Shown piece by piece: positions 57,444 through 64,000 of a stretch of DNA of 64,000 bases. Numbering within the stretch: position 1 is the stretch's first letter; every line of letters starts with the position of its first letter. The translations under genes and the position numbers were made by a program. The notes below the pieces were generated by a model, which was not told where the DNA came from, did no database searches, and saw only the letters and a list, made by a program, of their open reading frames with translations. Source of the DNA: Bursaphelenchus xylophilus (Eukaryota > Nematoda > Chromadorea > Rhabditida > Aphelenchoididae); contig CAJFCV020000005.1 of assembly GCA_904066235.2 (NCBI GenBank), positions 6,815,501 through 6,879,500 on the forward strand, read 5' to 3'.

Positions 57444-59029
57444 TCATTGACTCAGCAGATGGGCAAAATGGGAATGGGCAATGGTGTAGCAGTCGTCCAG
57501 GATGTAGCGAGCACGCTCACCGAATATTCGCCTGAATTGTTGTTTTTCCGGTGCCGAGAAATGGAACGCCAGGAAAAACAGACAAAACAATGACTGCAAA
57601 AGAATATTAAGTTTTTAGTGATATTGACAGCAAATTGCAGAACCAATGCGGTCAGAGCTCACCTGAACTATAAATTGCGACTTGGAAGCCAGAATTAGCT
57701 GCTCCAGGGTGAATGGAGGCCGTTTACCATGCTTTTTGAGATACGATGACAATTTAGTGTAATAATATTCATAAATGCTCTCTTCATTTGCTTTCCTCAC
57801 TGCCACATCACAGTTTATCGTCAAAATTCTGGCCAAATCTTGTGCCGGATTTCCTAAAATTCGTAGTTGTAAACAGCAACAAATCTGTAGTAGACCACAT
57901 CTAGTACTACGAAGAACTCACCGACATTAGCCAATTGGAAATCAATAATGGCCAACAAGTTATCCGTTGCCCTTCTCTGCCCGTCCAATTCAAATAAAGC
58001 ATTGTTCGCCCAGAGATCACCGTGGCATAAAATTGGCTTGATTCCCAGCTCCAGATGCGCTTGTTTTATGCAATGTTCGAAAAGTCTTTGCGTGTCTATC
58101 ACTGGCTTTGCTTTTTTGTAACTACTGACCAGAATTTCTAAAGATAAAAGTCATAACGTATAATATAAAGGTCTAAAATTAATGAAAAGATGACTTACGA
58201 TCTCCCGATTCCTCGATTTTCATTTGAATCAGTTGTCCGAGCTTTTCTCTTTCTTCCTTCGGAAGTTCGTGTTTATAATCAAAGGGTTTGAACTGCTTTG
58301 CGTCTACATAAATACCATTTCCAATCAAATATCCGTGCATTATGGCTAACTGATCGGCCAGCGTTTCCAACTGTTTCTGATTCAGACTCTCGTGGATTTG
58401 AACAGATCCGGAATTATGGAAGTAATCCATCAGAATATGGGGGCAAATCGACACATCCTCGTCGATGTGCTGTAAAATAATCTTGTAAGAAACCAAATTG
58501 CTAATTTGTGATGCATATAAATTGCTGTCTACCTTAAACGAGTAAACATGAGTTATTTTAAATCCATCGACATTATGTTCACCGAATAATCGGTAAAAGT
58601 TACATTCGTTATTGTGGAATGCCTTCAACTTAAGAACTTCCCCATTTTCTTCCGATTTTTCTCTCTCACTATCGAAAATTCCACTGATTTTATGCCAAGT
58701 TGGGACTTTTAGACAATACTCCAGAGATTCGTATTCGTAGATAAGTTTTACCAGATATATGCGACTCATATATCCGTTGTCTTCGCTGAGAATTTCACTG
58801 GTTATCTGAAATTTTTACTTTATTTCAAATCAAATGGAGTGATATTGCCAGGAGCTATTTTCTTAATATAACATAACAAACACCAAATGACGTGCAGATT
58901 CAATTCTCCTACATTTAACAAGGTCTTGACTCCGGCCAGTTTCTGATATTTCGGGCACTTCCCTTCCAGAATCTGAAGCAACCATCGCTTCGAGAATTGA
59001 TCTTCTACATCCAAGTAGCCTTCCAACAT
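57444..59029 (-). CDS. CHK / DUF1679 kinase-like protein
   Basis: Exons (minus) 59029-58913, 58805-58199, 58137-57922, 57853-57663 and 57593-57444 give 426 residues, normal for the family. The start is ATG 59029; further upstream in that frame only TTG and then a stop are found. The CHK-kinase catalytic motif LCHGDLWANNALFE is clear, followed by IIDFQLANVGNPAQDLARIL, which holds the metal-binding Asp of the DFQ motif. This is the nematode-expanded DUF1679 / insect ecdysteroid-kinase-like clade of aminoglycoside-phosphotransferase-like enzymes. It likely phosphorylates a small molecule in the cytosol; substrate unknown. Confidence 0.88.
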
Positions 59030-60447
59030 TTTCTCAACTAATTTTGTGCCCAAGTAATTTCATGTGATCATTAGAGGACACTTTAATTCTTATCATCATT
59101 GATAAAAGATCAGGCGGGCGGAACACAGACCTCAGCTAGCCTGTCTATTGATAATGCTATGACTAAAAACAGTCATCATAATAAGAAGCTTATCGAATTA
59201 GGAAATTATTGACCATAAAGTTGAAATATAAAACCAGATAACGAAGGGATCGCAATGATCGGTCCAGCTCGCTGAAGTTAAAAAATTGCCGATGTTTTCT
59301 TAGGGCTTTAGCTTGTATGGCTAAAGGGACTAGAGTCGGCACTCAAGTCGCTGAGTGACAAGCAAAATCCATAGAGGTGTATCGCCTGTTGCAAGAATGC
59401 ATTGGACAATTTTGTTGACAACGAGGAATGAAATCTGTTTCCTTTTCGGTTGCACTGTGCATTTAACCGCCGGATTCTCTTCAATCGCCAGTCGAAAAGT
59501 CATGAAATTTATTTTGCGACGCATTTGATGTCGCGGGCTTGCCGTATAGATATTTTTGGCAAAGTAACTTGAGGTCTCATTGGAACTTGAGCAATGAGAA
59601 ATGGAAATAACTGAAGAGCGTTGTTTACGACAAAGAACAGCGAATTACTGTCACACTTAATTTTGGAGGAAGATCGCCCGTTCCTGAAATTACTACACTA
59701 AGTTACGAAAGTGTCCCTACACCCCACAAATGGCCGATTTCTCGATTCTGGTAAGCGATGCGTAATCGCGGAAGCAACCGTTTGAAAGAGCAATACAAAA
59801 CCTGAACGGGTCGGAAATTCGAAAGTACAACCCTTATCGACCGGTCGGTATTGGCTAAAGAAAATTGTTTGCCGTTTCACTTGAGAGAGAAATGCAAGAC
59901 AAGTCATGTGAATTTCGAGTGTCAACACTGTGCAGTGAGAAAGGGAGCGGATTTCAAAAAATTTGGATTGTTTTGGGAAAGGTCAGAATCAAGGTGAGAA
60001 CATCACTAGAAAGCATAAAATATTGGCATCGGCCTCCATTCAAACAACGCATTTTTGGGTCGTTTTCAGCTTCAATCAACTGATATTTTTACAACCAACA
60101 TAACACAAAATATAGATTCAATTTCAAGTCTACTCAACTGTTACCATCCAACAATCTGGAATGAAATCACAAAAATACAAAATATTACCGTATTCCACTG
60201 ATCAAATCGCTGCAAATTAATCTAGACTACAGACTACACCTCAATGACCTCGTGTAGCAGAGGAAAAAGGAATCCCCAAAGTTTGTCTTCTCTCGGTTAC
60301 GGTGGCCCCAGCCATTCCTCATAACATTTCATTTTATTTTCAAGTATTTCCGAGATTGAAATTCGTCGAATTCTTCTTCTGATTCCCCCCTCAAATTGCT
60401 TTAAAAACTTCTCGATTTGTGTTAGCTGAAATTATTTTACCATCATC
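59030..60447. other. 1.4 kb intergenic
   Basis: No exon supported. It contains one TGCACTGTGCA palindrome at 59451-59461 and a small perfect hairpin at about 59308-59328 (CTTTAGC TTGTATG GCTAAAG). Confidence 0.45.
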
Positions 60448-61115
60448 ATGAACAAGTCTCGTCTCCTGCTTATTTGCATAATCCTTGGAGTTCACGGAGA
60501 AGGGCTCAAGGAGAAGATTGAAGGTGAGTTTAATTCATTTTTCCACACCGAATAATCCAACTTTGTAAAATTTGTGATATATTTAAAATTGAAGGTATCA
60601 TCGAAAACAAGGCTCAAAAATACGCCTTGTCCCTTAATTCCACACAAAAGGAACTGTTTCTGGCAGAAGCCAACCTAGAATCCAAGAATTTAACCCGCAC
60701 TCGTCTGGTGATGTCTGATCAGACAACTTATTCATTGCTCCTGGACCTTCTGAAAGAGTCATTCCAGTCCGGCGAAGTGTCTGCTACTGCTACCGACTAC
60801 TTGATCAACGTAAGTCCTTTTGACTTTCATTACTAATATTGACGCAATTCCATTTACAAAATTTGTGATGACGTCATTGGATTGAGCAAACACAAGTGAC
60901 TAACTATTACCTTTCAATTTAAGGTTCTGAAGGAATGGCCTAAGGTAATTCAAGATGCCAAAGACACTGCGTTATACGATAAACTGCTGAAAGAGTTCAA
61001 TGGACTGAGCAAAGCTGATCAGGATACGGTAAATGAGATATATCCGGAGCTAATCAAGACGCTGAGCAGTTCGTATTGGAATTCTTTGTTGATGAAACTG
61101 CCTTTTCCGCGATAA
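60448..61115 (+). CDS. Small secreted helical protein, unassigned
   Basis: Exons 60448-60523, 60595-60809 and 60924-61115 give 160 residues. Residues 1-18 (MNKSRLLLICIILGVHGE) form a signal peptide. The mature part is mostly amphipathic helix (LSLNSTQKELFLAEANLESK, YDKLLKEFNGLSKADQDTV) without cysteines. Two Asn-x-Ser/Thr sites (NST, NLT) could be glycosylated. The size and helical, Cys-free nature recall nematode FAR or SXP/RAL-2 secreted lipid-binding proteins, but I cannot match the signature motifs. An AAG acceptor (ATTGAAG) is used for exon 2 and AATTTAAG for exon 3; both weaker than usual. Confidence 0.6.
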
Positions 61116-61453
61116 TTTATGAAAACTATTAATCCTTATTTGTTTATCTCATTTCAAGGAAGCACATCTGTATAACTAGACATGTTTTTCGCAGTAATAG
61201 TTTGTCCTGCTAAGACCTAGCTTTTTTATCTTCGAATTACTGCCTTATAAACATGTGAATAGGGCAGTTTTCTCAATGTAAGTGACCGTAGAATTCTCTC
61301 CCACATCACTCTAACAGCAACGTCTCTGAAATATCTAAAAAGCAAAATCAAGGTCCACCGCGAATTACTCTGCAGTTGGCCACGCGTATCGCTAGTTATA
61401 CAGAAATGCACAGTTTTTAACCGAAATTTAATCAAGTATCTCCTGTTTTGAAG
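61116..61453. other. Spacer before fold-back element
   Basis: Nothing recognisable beyond the 3' UTR of the preceding gene. Confidence 0.5.
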
Positions 61454-62153
61454 TACAGGGTGCGGCAATTTTTCGGCCGGATTTGAATCGGCCATAACTT
61501 TTTTAGTTTTTATCCGAATGTTAAAATTCTTTTTTCCCTGAATCCTCAGACAACCCCATTTTGTTTAATGCCAAATATGTTATATATACAGGGACCCAGT
61601 TCATAGTTATTTACCTTTCGGTCGTTTTCTCTGCTTTTTCGGCGTGTGTGAAAATCGCCAGAAAAAATCACTTTTTTTACGAATTTTGTCGTAAAAAGTT
61701 TCATGCCTGTTCATGCCATGGAGAATACCGTTTCCACAAAAAATCAGCCATCTCCGCAGAAAACTAACGAAGATATAGCCAAAAAGTTTTTCTGTGTGAC
61801 CACTCATATGCCCTCCTGACCGCAAAGAATCGTTGAATATCTTGGTCGCCCCTGAAAGGTGCGGGCTGAAACTTTCAGGAATTGATGTGTGGCCTATGTC
61901 CGGCCCATGTGCAAAATTTAAAGAAAATCTGAGGGTCGCACTAGGGGTAATTCCATTGTCAGCTATGAAAATTAGAGATTTTTCTTTGTCTCGAATTGTT
62001 ACTGTAGTCTAATGAACGGGTATAACATATTTGGTATTAAACAAAATGGGGTTGTCTATGGATTCAGGGAAAAAAAGAATTTTAACATTTGCCCAAAAAC
62101 TAAAAAAGTTATGGCCAATTAAAATCCGGCCGAAAAATTGCCGCACCCTGTAC
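61454..62153. mobile_element. Fold-back element 5 with GTACAGGGTGCGGCAA ends
   Basis: Arms of about 135-138 bp, reverse complements: about 61454-61591 and about 62018-62153. Ends GTACAGGGTGCGGCAATTTT and the matching CCGCACCCTGTAC. The 425 bp spacer has no transposase-like frame. It inserts just downstream of the stop of the DC-STAMP gene. A degenerate arm copy lies at about 55316-55445, so it is a family. Confidence 0.9.
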
Positions 62154-62218
62154 AATGTAATCAATTTTACTTAATTTTAAATAATCAATCACAATCTGAC
62201 TTTATTTATAATAATGTT

Positions 62219-64000
62219 TCAAGCTTCTATTCGGCATTTTCTCCGTGTCTTACAGACCAGGCATTTCCACTTGAGAGATTCCAGGCAGTCCAGACAATAA
62301 TAAGTCTCACAATCTTCGCAGTTTTCCATTTTATTCCGCCAAAACTTCCCTTGGCATAGCTCGCATCGAACTTTTTTCAATTTATAAAGTGGTTTCAACA
62401 GTGGGCAGAATGGTCTGAAAGTATTTAGAATGTCATTTAACACAATCTACTTACTTTTCATTCTTGGTGGGAGTATAAATCTCGTTCTTGACCAAATATT
62501 TCAATCTCGCCTTGGCCAATCTCTGATCATTAAATCGCTGAGTGATGACTTTATTGTAAAGATAGATAATCCTCTTCTTGCTGCGTTCCCTAAAGATGTA
62601 TCCAAGCACATAGAACAAGGTCAGTCTCTTCACGACATAATTCAGCAAAATTTGGAGGAAGAACATGACCAATAATGGAAAAAAGAGCCTCAGAAATTGC
62701 TCCATTTCATCCGATTTGCGGGGTTGAACCAAACAAACTTTGTTGTTGACTTCCCGATGCTGAGTGCCGGTGTAATTGAATTCGATCAGATCTCTGACAA
62801 TACTTGCAATACTTCCATTTCCAACCACCTTCACCTCCACCTCATGTCTTCCCGTTTGCTCGGCTTCGGATTCGATAAAATCGATTATCTACATAATTTG
62901 ATATATCGTCCATAGACTGACATGTTTGAAACTTACCAGGACCAAAAGTCTATAGAAAACATGATCAAAAGTCACAATCACAACGACCACAAAGAGCAAT
63001 ACAACAAATTGAAGGAGAGGTTTCCACGCTTGCTTTAACTCCATCAGTGAGGGTAGTCTGAGACCAAAAGAAAATCAGCATATTTTTTGATTACAGAAAG
63101 AATTATTATCAAAAACGGCCTCTTACCCTAAGGGTCTTTGGAGCTTATATATCTTCCTCTCACTTCTCCTGATCTTCCCCAAGAACACATCTCCCTGAAC
63201 TTTTCTTTTGTGATCGATCCTCCAGAAGTATTGAGTCAAGAAATGATTTTGGAAATCGATATCACCCAGATATTTTCTGATCATCTCCACCGCCCCACTG
63301 AATATCAAATACACCAGGAAGATCATAAACGCCGAAAAAAGCTCGCGTAATGTTTCGGAGGTCACTTTAATAATGTCCAGGGAATTTCTGAGATCAACGG
63401 TAATCTCGGACAAAGCGAAAAGGCGCTCGGTTCTCGGTTCTTCGATGGCTTTGAAGTGGAGCTGCAATTGGTGCAAAGACGGTACTCCATTACATGATGT
63501 AATATACTTACATTAACTCTGAGCTCCTCCTCCATCTGATCTGTGACATTTCTCATCTTCTTCATTTGCTCGTCCATATCAATATCTGAACTTTCTTGGT
63601 TTTGGAATTTGTCGCACGTCTTCATTGCAATTTCTTCCATTGTATCTGGCTAAAACCAATCGTAATTTAACCATTTTTAACTTGCTTACTCTACAAAAAC
63701 TGTCCGAGTTGTATTGCCAACAAACAAGAAGTCCAACGATGGGTAAGGAGTCGTAACATTTGCTCTGAAATAAATGTGAAGTATGATTAAAGTTAAAATT
63801 TATCACGTATTTGCACCTTAAGCGACTTTTCTTATGGCAATGATATTTTTTCAGACTTTTTTTTACAGTGACATAAGGGATTTTTTCTGCACAGTGCGAA
63901 GAAAAAACCCCAATTTTTGGCAAGCAAAAATTAACGAGTATGATGACCAACTTCTCACCTGAACATCACTGAATCTCTCCTTGCAATTTCTCACAGCCAA
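62219..64000 (-). CDS. DC-STAMP/RING protein (SPE-42/SPE-49 type), 5' partial
   Basis: Exons visible (minus): 64000-63959 (partial), 63764-63690, 63649-63512, 63461-63127, 63057-62937, 62888-62455, 62414-62219. They give the last 446 residues. Key features: AVRNCKERFSDVQ and SKCYDSLPIVGLL; the DC-STAMP core with membrane segments AFMIFLVYLIFSGAV, QFVVLLFVVVVIVTF and FFPLLVMFFLQILLNYV; the family box RERSKKRIIYLYNKVI. The end is a C4C4 RING-like finger with four C-x2-C pairs (CELC, CEDC, CLDC, CLVC). Proteins of this architecture (worm SPE-42 and SPE-49, mammalian DCST2 and DCST1) are sperm membrane proteins needed for egg fusion. The N-terminus lies beyond the right edge. Which of the two paralogs it is cannot be decided here. 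Confidence 0.88.

Noticed and set aside
63774..63957. Extra exon (KIPYVTVKKSLKKYHC...) in the DC-STAMP gene
   Set aside because: Its only usable acceptor does not match the phase of the upstream exon. Skipping it joins SDVQ to SKCYDSLPIV, as in the family.

Overview
The window is nuclear DNA from a nematode. Genes are split by many short introns (commonly 33-70 bp) with TTTTCAG/TTTTAG acceptors. Gene content is typical of roundworms: a transthyretin-like secreted protein, a PAN-domain secreted protein, a CHK/DUF1679 kinase-like protein, two chemosensory-type G-alpha subunits and a DC-STAMP/RING sperm-type membrane protein. TTAGGC-type motifs also occur inside it. I cannot place it to genus. 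All gene models were spliced by hand. Unless noted otherwise, exon phases close exactly and total lengths are multiples of three.

Layout. 1-1275: a degenerate GCCCGCAA minisatellite and a fold-back element. 1276-2226: 3' part of an M20 peptidase. 2422-3011: transthyretin-like protein. 3568-6695: tandem aldo-keto reductases. 7033-7506: small basic secreted protein. 7760-11755: MMS19, with tRNA-Cys in an intron. 12796-16056: ER glucosidase II alpha. 16922-18411: four-pass membrane protein, with an antisense tRNA-Thr in an intron. 19493-24609 (minus): PAN-domain secreted protein with two fold-back elements in successive introns. 28078-29913: G-alpha no. 1. 33044-34162: NK-2-like homeobox gene. 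34547-34870: stand-alone mariner-type helix-turn-helix protein. 35187-36345: another fold-back element. 36473-43796 (minus): Aquarius/EMB-4 RNA helicase, with a 2.5 kb repeat-filled intron. 44022-45095: divergently paired gene of unknown role, possibly LOTUS-like. 45377-47632: membrane-anchored glucosylceramidase. 48068-50577: tandem secreted START-domain proteins. 50884-53534 (minus): G-alpha no. 2. 57444-59029 (minus): CHK kinase-like. 60448-61115: small secreted helical protein. 61454-62153: fold-back element. 62219 to the right edge (minus): DC-STAMP/RING protein, 5' end outside.

There is no operon-like pathway here; genes are mostly independent. Three tandem or dispersed duplications are clear (AKR pair, START pair, G-alpha pair), each keeping intron phases and often exact exon lengths. 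The most unusual content is non-genic. Several independent fold-back elements are present, three of which carry degenerate tRNA-like A/B-box promoters. A TGCACTGTGCA pseudo-palindrome is dispersed and clustered in the Aquarius intron, and interstitial TTAGGC-rich patches lie beside these repeats. Three GC-AG introns among about 100 modelled introns is also notable.
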